Source: Arenimonas daejeonensis (GTDB lineage: Bacteria; Pseudomonadota; Gammaproteobacteria; Xanthomonadales; Xanthomonadaceae). Taken from it: a stretch of 64,000 bases of DNA. The translations under genes were made by a program, and so were the position numbers. Positions 50,156 through 59,109 of the stretch are shown piece after piece; within the stretch, counting starts at the first letter, position 1; every line of letters starts with the position of its first letter. The notes beneath the pieces are model-generated. The model saw only the letters and a program-made list of their open reading frames with translations, was not told where the DNA came from and made no database searches. The stretch lies in contig NZ_CP042453.1 in assembly GCF_007993735.1 (NCBI RefSeq), positions 2,728,001 to 2,792,000 on the forward strand, written 5' to 3'.

Positions 50156-51403
50156 TCAGCGGCGCATAGGCGGCAGGCGCAGGTAGGTGGCCGCGCGCCA
50201 CAGCCATTCCATCGGCCCCATGCGGAAGCGCGACATCCAGGCCCGGCTCCACAGCACCTGCAGCAGGAACAGCGCGAACACGAAGGGCACCTGCCAGGCG
50301 CGCGACAGTTGTTCGAAATACCCCAGTCCGTAACCGAAGAAGATGCCGGTGCAGATCAGCGACTGCAGCAGGTAGTTGGTCAGCGCCATCTGCCCCGCCG
50401 GTGCCAGCCGCGCGAGCGGACCGGCGAGCGCGGGCGATTGCAGGCCCTTCACGATCCAGGCCAGGTAACCCAGCGCCATCAGCGTGCCGCCGAGCGTGAA
50501 CAGGCCCATGGCGGTGGAAGTCCGCAGGTTCATCGTGACCATGTCCGAAGTCGGCGCCAGCAGGTACGACACCAGCACCATGGCCAGGCCCACCGGCAAT
50601 GCCACCACGCGCAGGCGGCGATGGAAACGCTCATGTTCCTGCGGCCGCGCGATCACGCCGCTGCGCACGAACCAGGCACCGACCAGGAACAGGCCCAGCA
50701 GCTGCGGGCCCCAGAACATCAGGAAGCCCATCATCATCTTCAGGTCGGCCAGGCGCTGGGCCGTGGCCTCGGCGAAAGTCCCGCTGCCGTAGGCCTGGCG
50801 CTGCGCCTCGAGCACGGCCGCCATTTGCGCGCCCTGTTCGGCCATCGAGGCATCCATCTGCGCGGCCGACCCCGGCACCATCTGCACCAGCGAAACGAGC
50901 GCCCCCAGGCCCAGGATCAGCACCGACGGCAGCAGGATGAAGGCGATGCCCCACTTCGGCAGCCGCGACACCGGCGTGCGGCGGAAGAACAGCAGCAACA
51001 CCACCGCGATCAGCGAATAGGTGAACAGGATGTCGCCCGACCACACCAGCAGCGCATGCGCCAGGCCGATCGCCATCAACGCCAGCACGCGCAGCAGGTA
51101 GGTCATGAAGAACGGCCGCTGCGCCGCCTCGGCGCGCACCAGCATCACCGCGAAGCCCATGCCGAACAGCAGTGAGAACAGCGGATAGAACTTGCCCTGG
51201 ACGAACAGGTAGACCAGCGTGTCGGCGATCCGGTCGGCGCCGGTGAGCGCCTGGTCCACGCCGGTGAGCGCGCCGTTGAGCGGCCCGACCATGCCCTCGA
51301 TGTTCATCAGCAGGATGCCCAGCAGGGCGAAGCCGCGCAGCACGTCCATGGCCTGGATGCGCTCCTGCGGCAGCAGGGGCGCGGCGATCGTCGGTCCGGT
51401 CAT
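50156..51403 (-). CDS. DUF418/YeiB-type membrane protein
   Basis: Polytopic inner-membrane protein, 415 residues, about 10 hydrophobic spans. It begins with the typical 'RIQAMDVLRGFALLGILLMNIEGM' and ends with the DUF418 region ('ALTNYLLQSLICTGIFFGYGLG'). The family's function is unknown, with some resemblance to acyltransferase-3 proteins. Confidence 0.9.
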   Translation of the reverse strand: MTGPTIAAPLLPQERIQAMDVLRGFALLGILLMNIEGMVGPLNGALTGVDQALTGADRIADTLVYLFVQGKFYPLFSLLFGMGFAVMLVRAEAAQRPFFMTYLLRVLALMAIGLAHALLVWSGDILFTYSLIAVVLLLFFRRTPVSRLPKWGIAFILLPSVLILGLGALVSLVQMVPGSAAQMDASMAEQGAQMAAVLEAQRQAYGSGTFAEATAQRLADLKMMMGFLMFWGPQLLGLFLVGAWFVRSGVIARPQEHERFHRRLRVVALPVGLAMVLVSYLLAPTSDMVTMNLRTSTAMGLFTLGGTLMALGYLAWIVKGLQSPALAGPLARLAPAGQMALTNYLLQSLICTGIFFGYGLGYFEQLSRAWQVPFVFALFLLQVLWSRAWMSRFRMGPMEWLWRAATYLRLPPMRR

Positions 51404-51477
51404 CGGGTCGTGCTCGCTTGAAGAGTCACCGGATCATCCGGCCTGCCCTGCACGGCCGCAAGCCCGGCGCAAAACAA

Positions 51478-51500
51478 ACGGCCCGCCGAAGCGGGCCGTC
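51478..51500 (-). terminator. Terminator after slyD
   Basis: Stem ACGGCCCGC/GCGGGCCGT with loop CGAA-type; on the minus strand followed by TTGTTTTG. Confidence 0.82.
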
Positions 51501-51522
51501 GCGGTTTCCGGAGCAGGACGCG

Positions 51523-52002
51523 TCAGTGCTGCGCGCCGCCCTCGCCGTGCACGTGGCCGTGTTCGATCTCGACCGGCTCGGCTTCGCGCACGTCGACGAT
51601 CTCGACCTGGAACTGCAGCGCCTTGCCGGCCATCGGGTGGTTGAGGTCCACGTCCACCACGGTGGCGCCGACCTTGAGCACGGTGACCGGGCGCGGGCCC
51701 ATCGCGGTGTTGAGCATCACTTCCTGGCCCGGGCGCAGGCGCGCCTCGCGGAAATGTTTCTTCGGTACGCGCTGGGTGAATTCGTCGCGGCGCTGGCCAT
51801 AGGCCTGGTCCGCTTCCACGACCGTCTCGAAGCTGTCGCCCGCGGCGTGGTCCATCATCGCGGCCTCGAGGCCGGGGATGATGGCGCCGTGGCCGATCAG
51901 GATGGCCAGGGGCTCGCGCTCCTTGGACGTCTCGATCGCAGGCTGGCCGGGTTCGGACACGGTGTAATGGAAACGGACGACGCGGTTCTTCTCGATCTTC
52001 AT
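51523..52002 (-). CDS. slyD: FKBP-type peptidyl-prolyl isomerase SlyD
   Basis: Cytosolic prolyl isomerase/chaperone, 159 residues. FKBP core with inserted-flap domain: 'VRFHYTV', 'LIGHGAIIPGLEAAMMDH', 'LNHPMAGKALQFQVEIV'. A short His-rich tail ('EHGHVHGEGGAQH') could bind nickel but is much shorter than in E. coli SlyD. Confidence 0.94.
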   Translation of the reverse strand: MKIEKNRVVRFHYTVSEPGQPAIETSKEREPLAILIGHGAIIPGLEAAMMDHAAGDSFETVVEADQAYGQRRDEFTQRVPKKHFREARLRPGQEVMLNTAMGPRPVTVLKVGATVVDVDLNHPMAGKALQFQVEIVDVREAEPVEIEHGHVHGEGGAQH

Positions 52003-52058
52003 GGGGATTCCGGGATGGGGCCGGTGACGCGACCGGCAGGATCGGGCAAACTCGGCCC

Positions 52059-52613
52059 GTGACAGCGAGCGCGCATTATCCCGGCCCCTCCCGCCCGGCG
52101 CCAGTTCCCCGGGCTGCGGCCACCCTTCCGCTGCTGCTGGCCCTGCTGCTGGCCGCCTGCTCGTCTTCTCCCCCGCCCCGCCCCTCGGCCGCGTCCACGG
52201 CGCCGTTCAAGGTCGAGGACGTCACCCCGGACGACCCGCTGCGCGCCAACGATGTGCTGATGCGCGCCCTAGGCCTGGTCGGCACCCCCTACCGCTGGGG
52301 CGGCAATACGCCCGAAGGTGGCTTCGACTGCAGCGGCCTGGTCGGTTATGTGTTCCTGGACGCGGCCAAGGTCTACCTGCCGCGCACCACCCGAGAGATC
52401 GCGAAGTTCGACGCCGACACCCCGCCCCGCTACAAGCTGGCGCCGGGCGACCTGGTGCTGTTCGGCGACCGCGGCTCGGTCTTCCACGTCGGCATCTACG
52501 TCGGAGAGGGCCGCTTCGTGCATGCCCCCAGCACCGGCGGCACGGTCCGCCTGGACCGGCTGGACGGCCCCTACTGGGGTCGGGTCTACACCGGCGCCCG
52601 CCGGGTACTTTGA
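52059..52613 (+). CDS. NlpC/P60 family cell-wall hydrolase lipoprotein
   Basis: About 184 residues from a GTG start. Signal peptide with lipobox 'LLLAAC', a short linker, then an NlpC/P60 domain with 'GTPYRWGGNTPEGGFDCSGLV' (catalytic Cys), 'FHVGIYVG' (His) and a third polar residue nearby. Expected to cleave murein peptide bonds at the outer membrane. Divergent from slyD. Confidence 0.92.
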   Translation: MTASAHYPGPSRPAPVPRAAATLPLLLALLLAACSSSPPPRPSAASTAPFKVEDVTPDDPLRANDVLMRALGLVGTPYRWGGNTPEGGFDCSGLVGYVFLDAAKVYLPRTTREIAKFDADTPPRYKLAPGDLVLFGDRGSVFHVGIYVGEGRFVHAPSTGGTVRLDRLDGPYWGRVYTGARRVL

Positions 52614-52662
52614 CGGAATTGCCTGAACGGATTTCCGGATCCGTTGCGGCCATTTTTTGCGG

Positions 52663-52720
52663 ACTGCGTCACCCTAGGCTCCCGTTTGGGTGACAAACTG
52701 TGACGCAATGCGTCATCCGA
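52663..52720. promoter_or_regulatory. Putative enhancer-binding region of the pilus operon
   Basis: Perfect 7-1-7 palindrome TGACGCAATGCGTCA at 52701-52715, plus half sites TGCGTCACC (from 52665) and GGGTGAC (from 52688). The spacing of 40-100 bp upstream of the sigma54 promoter suits a bacterial enhancer-binding protein. Symmetry and sequence resemble 47077-47091. Confidence 0.6.
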
Positions 52721-52756
52721 CCCCCTTTCGGCCCACCAAACCTTCGCATCGACCTG

Positions 52757-52774
52757 TTGGCATGGGACTTGCTT
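52757..52774 (+). promoter_or_regulatory. Sigma54 (-24/-12) promoter of the pilus operon
   Basis: TTGGCATGGGACTTGCTT: GG at 52759-52760 and GC at 52771-52772 with ten bases between, matching the -24/-12 consensus but for one T. Expected start about 10 bases later, leaving a leader of about 50 bases before the first ORF. Confidence 0.8.
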
Positions 52775-52831
52775 AAGCCCTGCTACCGGCGCTTCTGCGC
52801 GGCTCTTCGTCAACCATCAAAGGATCCACCA

Positions 52832-53311
52832 ATGACCCTGCTCCGCAATTCCCTGCTCGCGATCGCCGTTTCCGCCTCGATGTTCGCCGCCACCGCCAAT
52901 GCGGCGACGACGACCGACACCTTCCGCGTGTCGATCACCATCGCCAACACCTGCACGATCGGCATCACCGATCTGGACTTCCTGTCCCACACCGACCTGG
53001 TCGCCGCCAAGACCGCCACCGCGACCGGTACCGTCACCTGCACCACCACCAGCCCGATCGCCGTGACCTTCAACGTCGGCAGCGGCGGTGGCACCTATGC
53101 CAGCCGACTGATGACCAACGGCACCGACACGATCTCCTACAACATCTACAAGGAAATCGGCCACACCACCGTGCTCGACAACACCCCCGCGGGCACGGTC
53201 GCCCTGACCGGCACCGGTACCTTCACCGTGTTCGGCCAGACCACGGCCGGCCAGCCGATCAAGCCGGGCGGCACGTACACGTCCGACATCATCGCGACGA
53301 TGACGTACTGA
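52832..53311 (+). CDS. Csu-type (SCPU) major pilin
   Basis: Exported pilin-like subunit, 159 residues. Signal peptide ('LLAIAVSASMFAATANA') and a Spore Coat U/CsuA-B domain: N-terminal strand 'TDTFRVSITIANTCTIG' with the disulfide cysteines, and terminal 'YTSDIIATMTY'. In archaic chaperone-usher pili such domains polymerise by donor-strand exchange. First gene after the sigma54 promoter; its stop shares a base with the chaperone start. Confidence 0.9.
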   Translation: MTLLRNSLLAIAVSASMFAATANAATTTDTFRVSITIANTCTIGITDLDFLSHTDLVAAKTATATGTVTCTTTSPIAVTFNVGSGGGTYASRLMTNGTDTISYNIYKEIGHTTVLDNTPAGTVALTGTGTFTVFGQTTAGQPIKPGGTYTSDIIATMTY

Positions 53312-54027
53312 TGCATTCCCGCGCCGCCGCCATCGCGACGGCCCTGGGCCTGATGTTCGCCGCGTCCGCCGTTTCGGCGCGCGGCGAACTCCAGGCGGGA
53401 CCGACGCTGCTCGAGATCCAGCCGGGGGCCACGTCCACGCGCCTGCAGCTAAGCAACACCGGCGACGAGTTGGTGGCGGCGCAGGTCCGTGTCTACGCCT
53501 GGACGCAAGTCGACGGCGAAGACCAACTGCAGGAAACCGATGTCGTGGTCGCCAGCCCGCCGATCGCCGAAGTGCCGGCGGGCGGCGAACACCTGGTCCG
53601 CGTCGTGCTCGCCGGCCCCGCGCCGACGGACGGACGGGACCGGGCCTACCGCGTCGTGGTCGACGAACTTCCGGGTTCGGCCGACGCCGACACGAGTGGC
53701 GTCCGCGTCCGCATGCGCTTCGTGCTGCCCGCGTTCGTGCGCTCCAAAGGTGCGAAGGCACCTGCCCTTTCCTGCCATCTGCGCGATGGCGATACCCGAC
53801 TGGCCTGCCGCAACTCGGGTGGCCAGCCGGCCCAGCTCGGCGCGACCACCCTGGTCGCCGGAGCCAGCAAGCTGGCCCTCAGCGAGGGCCTCTTCGGTTA
53901 TGTGCTGCCCGGCAGCGAGCGCCTCTGGACGCTCCCGACGGAACGCCCCGCGCTCGCCGGCACCATGACTCTCGATACCTGGATCAATGGCCAAGCCGCG
54001 ACCGTCACCGTCGAACGACGGCCGTAA
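53311..54027 (+). CDS. Periplasmic pilus chaperone (CsuC/PapD-like)
   Basis: Chaperone of 238 residues with signal peptide and two Ig-like domains: 'LLEIQPGATSTRLQLSNTGDELVAAQVRVYAW' in domain 1, and the family 'YRVVVDELPG' and 'RMRFVLPAF' in the G1/F1 region. Two Cys residues in domain 2 ('LSCHLRDGDTRLACRN') can form a disulfide as in CsuC-type chaperones. It caps and folds the SCPU subunits before delivery to the usher. Confidence 0.92.
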   Translation: MHSRAAAIATALGLMFAASAVSARGELQAGPTLLEIQPGATSTRLQLSNTGDELVAAQVRVYAWTQVDGEDQLQETDVVVASPPIAEVPAGGEHLVRVVLAGPAPTDGRDRAYRVVVDELPGSADADTSGVRVRMRFVLPAFVRSKGAKAPALSCHLRDGDTRLACRNSGGQPAQLGATTLVAGASKLALSEGLFGYVLPGSERLWTLPTERPALAGTMTLDTWINGQAATVTVERRP

Positions 54028-56388
54028 GCTCATCGCCACCGCCATCGCTGCCGCCTGCCTCGGTCTGGCTGGCGGGGCGCGCGCGGATGCGTCGGCCGGC
54101 GCCTATGTTTCGCTCGACGAGGCGCCGTCCAAGGCGGAGTCGCTGGGCGAACAGCGCCTGTTCCTCGAGATTTTCCACGACGACCGGCCGATCGGCCTGG
54201 TCGCCGAAATGCGCCTGCGCGACCAGCGCATGTGGGCCACTCCGCAGGAGCTGGGCGAGATCGGCCTGATCGTCCCCGCCAACCTCGCCACCGACGACGA
54301 GGGCCTGGTGCCGCTGGACGCCCTGCCCGGCCTGTCATGGCGCTACGACGCGGCGGCGCAGCGCCTCCACCTGGGCATCCCTCCCTCGCTGCGCCCGGAG
54401 CAGGCACTCGGCTACAAGGCGCCAACGGCGGTGAAGGCTGATCGTTCGAGCGGCTGGCGGCTTGGCTACGACGCCTACGGCCAGCATGCCGAAAACATCG
54501 ACACGCTGGCCTGGGAACATCGCTGGCCTGGTTCGGCCGGCTGGGCACCTTCGAACTGGACGGCGTCACCCATCTCGCCGACGCCCCGGAAGGCGGTACC
54601 GGCCGCGGCTTCGAACGTCTCGACACCCGCTGGACCTACAGCGATCCCGAACGGATGTGGACCTGGACCGTCGGCGACCTGGTCAATGGCGGCCTGGCGT
54701 GGTCCCGCCCGGTGCGCATGGGTGGCGGCCAGTGGCGCCGCAATTTCTCCACCCGCCCCGACCTGGTGACGATGCCGCTGCCGCGCTTCAGCGCCGATGC
54801 GACGCTGCCGTCGGCCGTCGAGCTCTACGTCGACAATGTCCGCCAGTTCGGCAGCACCGTGCAGGACGGCCCCTTCGTGCTCGACGCGATCCCGTCCATC
54901 AGCGGCGCCGGCACGGCCCAGCTGGTCGTGCGCGACGCGCTCGGCCGCGAGACCACCACGACCATCCCGCTCTATTTCGACAACGAGCGCCTCGCCACCG
55001 GACTGACCGACTTCAGCGTCGAACTCGGCCTGCTGCGCCGTGGCTACGGCGGCCGCGCGAACGACTATGGCGACGATGCCGCCGCCAGCGCCAGCTGGCG
55101 CCGCGGCATGACCGACACGCTCACGCTCGAGGCGCATGCCGAAGCGACCAGCGGACTCACGCTCGCGGGCGCCGGCATCGTCTGGGCACCGGGCAACCGC
55201 TGGGGCCTGGTCAATGCCTCGTTCGCGCGCAACAGCGGCGACGAGGACGGTTGGCAGCATTCGATCGGCTATCAGTACAGCACGCGCCACTGGGGCCTGG
55301 ACCTGCAGAGCCAGCGCCGCAGCGAAGGCTTCCGTGACCTCGGCGACGCCAGTGTGTTCATCGACGAACTGCCCACCTCGCTGCCCGAGGAAGACCGGGC
55401 GACGTTCTGGGTGCCGACGATCGCCGGCGATTTCTCGGCGAGCTGGATCCGCTTCGAGGACCGCTTCGGCAACCGCAACGAGGTGCGCTCGCTTTCCTGG
55501 AACCGGCAGTTCGAGGCCGGCTTCTTCCTGACCGCGAGTGTCTTCGACGACGGCGGCCAGCGCGGCGGCGGCATCAACATCACGATCCCCCTGTCCGGCA
55601 ACCGGCAGGCGTCGGTCTCGGTGCAGGATTCGCAGATCGGCGGCACCGAAACCGTCGCCGCCCTGCGCCAGGACATCCCCTACGAGGGCGGCTGGGGCTG
55701 GGGCGTGCAGGCCAGCGACCGCACCCATGGCGAGGGCCAGGGCCGCGCCTACGCCGGCTATCGCAACGATCACATCGAAGCCGCCGCCGGCATCGAACAC
55801 AACCCGAATTCCGACAGCATGTTCGCGCAGACCTCCGGCAGCATCGTCGGGCTCGGCGGCAATGTCTTCTTCGCGCGCCGCATCAACGACTCCTTCGCGC
55901 TGGTCTCCACCGGCATCGGCGGGGTGCCGGTGCTGTACGAAAACCGCCTGTACGGCCATACCGACGCCGACGGCCACCTGCTGCTGCCCGACCTGCGCGG
56001 CTGGCAGCGCAACCGCGTCGCGATCGACCCGGACGAACTGCCGGCCAATTACCGCATCGGCGACATCGAAAGGCTGGTGACGCCGACCGACCGCAGCGGT
56101 GTGCTGGTCGAGTTCGATGTGCATGTGCAGGCGCCGGCGATCGCCGTCCTGCTGGGCCGCGATGGCGAGCCCCTGCCCGCCGGCCAGCGCGTGAACCGTG
56201 ACGACGGTGGCACCTTGGTCGTCGGTTTCGACGGCGAGGCCTATTTCGAGTCGTTGGATCAGGCTACCGTGCTGGAAACCCCGGCCGACGATGGCGTCTG
56301 CCGGCACGCGCTGCCTGCCGTCGATTCGAATACCGATGGCACGCCCGTCCGCCTGGGGCCGGTAGCCTGCGAATGGAGAGCGCGATGA
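53987..56388 (+). CDS. Outer-membrane usher (CsuD/FimD-like; one frame break)
   Basis: Pilus assembly and secretion pore, 800 residues corrected. N-terminal domain binds chaperone complexes, followed by the 24-strand barrel with plug and C-terminal domains ('FDVHVQAPAIAVLLGRDGEPLPAGQRV'). One G is missing near 54529; the frames join around 'EHRWAWFGRLGTFELDG'. It overlaps the chaperone gene by 41 bases and the tip gene by 4 (ATGA). Confidence 0.92.
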
Positions 56389-57339
56389 AATCCTTCCTTG
56401 CCCGACTGGCGTGCACGCTGGGGCTGCTGATCGCAGCCACACCGGCGTTCGCGCAGAACTGCACCGCGACCGTCGACCCGATACTGGAGTTCGGCACCCA
56501 AGTCGGGCTGCCGACGCCAGGCACCACCGTCACCGCCGACATCGACATCACCTGCGAGCGTCCCGCCTTGGGGCATCCGGGTCTGCGTCGGCATCTCCGC
56601 GGGCACGGGCACCGGCAGCACCGTGGCCGGCCGCAGGATGTCGATCACCACGCCGGTGGCCGACAACATCGGCTATGCGCTCTACCAGGACCCGTCGCTG
56701 GCGACCGCGTTCGGAAACACGGGCAATTCCCGCGTCCTCGTCCTGTTCAACACGTTCCTGTCCTTCACCCAGACCAAGACGGTATCGGTGCATGGCCAAC
56801 TCACGCCGGGACAGACCGGGCACTCGGTCGGCAATTACCTGTCCACGCTGACGGTCTCCGCGCAGGCGCAACCCTATTCGCTGTTCGGCTCGCCGCCGGA
56901 TTGCGGAACAACGGGCGGCACCACCCTCGCACCGACCACGTTCCAGGCGCACCTGCTGCTCAACCCCGCCTGCACCGTCTCCGCGGCGCCACTCGACTTC
57001 GGCACGGTCGGCGCGCTGACCGGCCACAACGCCACCAGCAACATCGCGGTGACCTGCACCCGCAGCGCCGCCTACAGCATTGCCCTGAACGGCGGCACCG
57101 TCACCAACACCGTCGCCAACCGACAGATGCGCCTCGGCGCCGGACCGAACACCGTCAGCTACCAGCTCTATCGCGATGCGGGACGGACCCTGGTCTGGGG
57201 CAACACGGCCGGCAACGTGGTCGGCGGCACCGGCAACGGCCTGGCGCAATCCGTGCCGGTGTACGGACGGGTGCCGCCGCAGGCGGCGAAGCCGACCGGC
57301 ACCTATGAAGACACCGTCACGGCGACCGTGACCTACTGA
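56385..57339 (+). CDS. Two-domain SCPU tip adhesin (CsuE-like; one frame break)
   Basis: About 317 residues: signal peptide ('LGLLIAATPAFA'), a first SCPU domain ('NCTATVDPILEFGTQVG', 'DITCERP') and a second ('PACTVSAAPLDFGTVGALTG', 'AVTCTRSAAYSIALNGG'), ending 'YEDTVTATVTY'. The two-domain build matches CsuE tip adhesins. An extra G near 56570 separates the frames (restored 'GIRVCVGISAGTGTGSTVAG'). Last gene of the four-gene operon; only one major pilin gene is present, fewer than in Acinetobacter csu. Confidence 0.88.
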
Positions 57340-57345
57340 CGATCA

Positions 57346-57364
57346 CGCCGGGAGCATCCCGGCG
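57346..57364. terminator. Possible terminator hairpin after the pilus operon
   Basis: 8-bp stem CGCCGGGA/TCCCGGCG with a 3-nt loop between convergent genes; no T run, so a weak candidate. Confidence 0.45.
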
Positions 57365-57372
57365 CGACCGGC

Positions 57373-57753
57373 TCAGCGCTTCGGCTCCGGCCGCAGCCAC
57401 AGCCAGATGCCGACGACGACCATGATCGTGGTGCCGGTCGCGGCCATCCACCATTCCGGCGCGGTCAGGAAAAACACCACCGCGCTCAGACCCATGGTGC
57501 CGATCGCCCAGTATTTCGCCTTGCGGCTCACCGCACCGCTGGCTTCCCAGTCGCGGATCATCGGCCCGAATACGTGGTGCGCAAGCATCCAGGCATGCAG
57601 GCGCTTCGAACCCCGGCCCGCGGCATAGGCCGCCAGCAGCACGAAGGGCGTGGTCGGCAGGCCCGGCAGGAAGATGCCGACGATGCCCAGGCCCAGGCAC
57701 ACATAGGCCAGGATCAGCCACAGCCAGCGGCGGACTTTGAGGCCAGTGCCCAT
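57373..57753 (-). CDS. ybaN: YbaN family protein (DUF454)
   Basis: Inner-membrane protein of 126 residues. The family motif 'GIVGIFLPGLPTTPFVLLAAYAAGRGS' is followed by 'FGPMIRDWEASGAVSRKAKYWA' and a hydrophobic C-terminal pair. Function unknown. Its ATG shares a base with the stop of the upstream thioesterase gene (TGATG). Confidence 0.92.
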   Translation of the reverse strand: MGTGLKVRRWLWLILAYVCLGLGIVGIFLPGLPTTPFVLLAAYAAGRGSKRLHAWMLAHHVFGPMIRDWEASGAVSRKAKYWAIGTMGLSAVVFFLTAPEWWMAATGTTIMVVVGIWLWLRPEPKR

Positions 57754-58233
57754 CAGGAGCGCAGGTTGGCGACGGCCTGTTCGATGTCCTTGCTCAGGGC
57801 CATCACTTCGGTCGCGTACCTGGCCAGGCGGCAATCGTCTTCATCCACGGGTTTGGGGCGGCACGGGTGTGGGCCGGCCATCGGCCTGGTCCAGCGCCAC
57901 GAATACGATCACGCAGTGCGTGCACAGCCTGTCGTTGCCGTCCTGCATCGGGTCGCGGGCGCGCACGCCGACCGCGAAATGCATGCTGCTGGTGCCGGTA
58001 TAGACCAGCTTGGCGGTGACCGTCACCAAGTCGGAGGTGTGGATCGGCGACACGAAGCGGATGCCGCCGACCGCGACGGTGACGCTGTAGTGCCCGCTCC
58101 AGCCGACCGCCGCCGCGTAGCCGACCTGGTCGATCCATTTCATCACCACGCCGCCGTGCACCTTGCCGCCGTAGTTGACGTCGGTGGGCTCGGCCAGGAA
58201 ACGGAAGGTCAGTTCGCGCTGTTCACCGCTCAT
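57753..58233 (-). CDS. Acyl-CoA thioesterase, hotdog fold (one frame break)
   Basis: YciA/BFIT-like thioesterase, 159 residues corrected. 'NYGGKVHGGVVMKWIDQVGYAAA' is the hotdog helix and active-site region. An extra C near 57856 (CCCC) hides the C-terminus, which reads 'PVDEDDCRLARYATEVMALSKDIEQAVANL'. Probably hydrolyses medium or long acyl-CoA; specificity cannot be read from sequence. Confidence 0.88.
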
Positions 58234-58268
58234 GCACCGGCTCCTTGCCGCATCGCGGCGGGGTGGGT

Positions 58269-58818
58269 TCAGACATCCGTGACGGGGTCGGCGGCGCCGG
58301 CCAGCGCGTCGCGCACGGCGCGCCGGCGCATGCGCGCGTGCAGGCGGTCGCGGCGGCGGGCCAGATCGCGGGCCAGCCGGATCCGGGTGTCGCTGTCCGG
58401 CGCGACGGCCTGGTCGGCGCGCGCGGCAGAAGTCGGCATAGGCGCCGACCACGTGGCGGATCCGGCGCATCAGCAGTTCGAGCATGATCGCGTCGTCGAG
58501 CAGGCCGATCACGGCCACGTCGTCGGGGATCAGGTCCTCGGGGTCGCTGAAATAGGCCAGCAGCCGCAACACCTCGGCGCGTTCGACCTGCGGCAGGGCC
58601 CAGGCCTCGTCCTCCAGCATGTCGATCAGCCCCTGCACCTCCAGGATGCGGCGGCGGATGTAGCCGGGGGCGGTGGCGATGGGCAGGGTTTCCAGCCCGT
58701 GCCGGGCCGCGGCGACGATGTCGCATTCCTCGGCGCAGGCCACCCGGCGCTCGGCACGGGCCAGGGCTTCGTGGAAACGGTCGATGTCGCCGGGTTCGAG
58801 TTCGAATGAGATCTTCAC
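58269..58818 (-). CDS. YkvA-family protein (DUF1232; one frame break)
   Basis: About 182 residues. The DUF1232 core is 'YFSDPEDLIPDDVAVIGLLDDAIMLELL', the motif of small membrane-associated YkvA proteins. One extra C near 58421 (in a CG-rich run) displaces the end, which reads 'DSDTRIRLARDLARRRDRLHARM'. Function unknown. Confidence 0.85.
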
Positions 58819-59109
58819 GCGCCCATCCTACTTCAGCCTGAACAGGCCATTCACCCCTTCCGGGCGCCGACTGGCCCCGGACGCGGCTTTCGCGTACAGT
58901 TCGCGGCGTTTGCTGCACGGCTGACCGTTTTCCCCGGTATGCCCGCCACCCAGGCCCCGAGCGTCGCTCGCCCTGCGTCTGGCCCCACTCCGCACGCCTT
59001 TCGCTGCGCAAACCCGTCAGGCCCGACTTGGGCCCTGCCGTAAAACCAGCTTCACCAGCTCGCAGCGCGGTTTCAGGGAACGCTCCGGGTTACGCAACGG
59101 AGTACAACC

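Noticed and set aside
58819..59109. Small gene in the gap before rhlE
   Set aside because: No frame with a credible start, ribosome-binding site and composition; likely promoter and leader.
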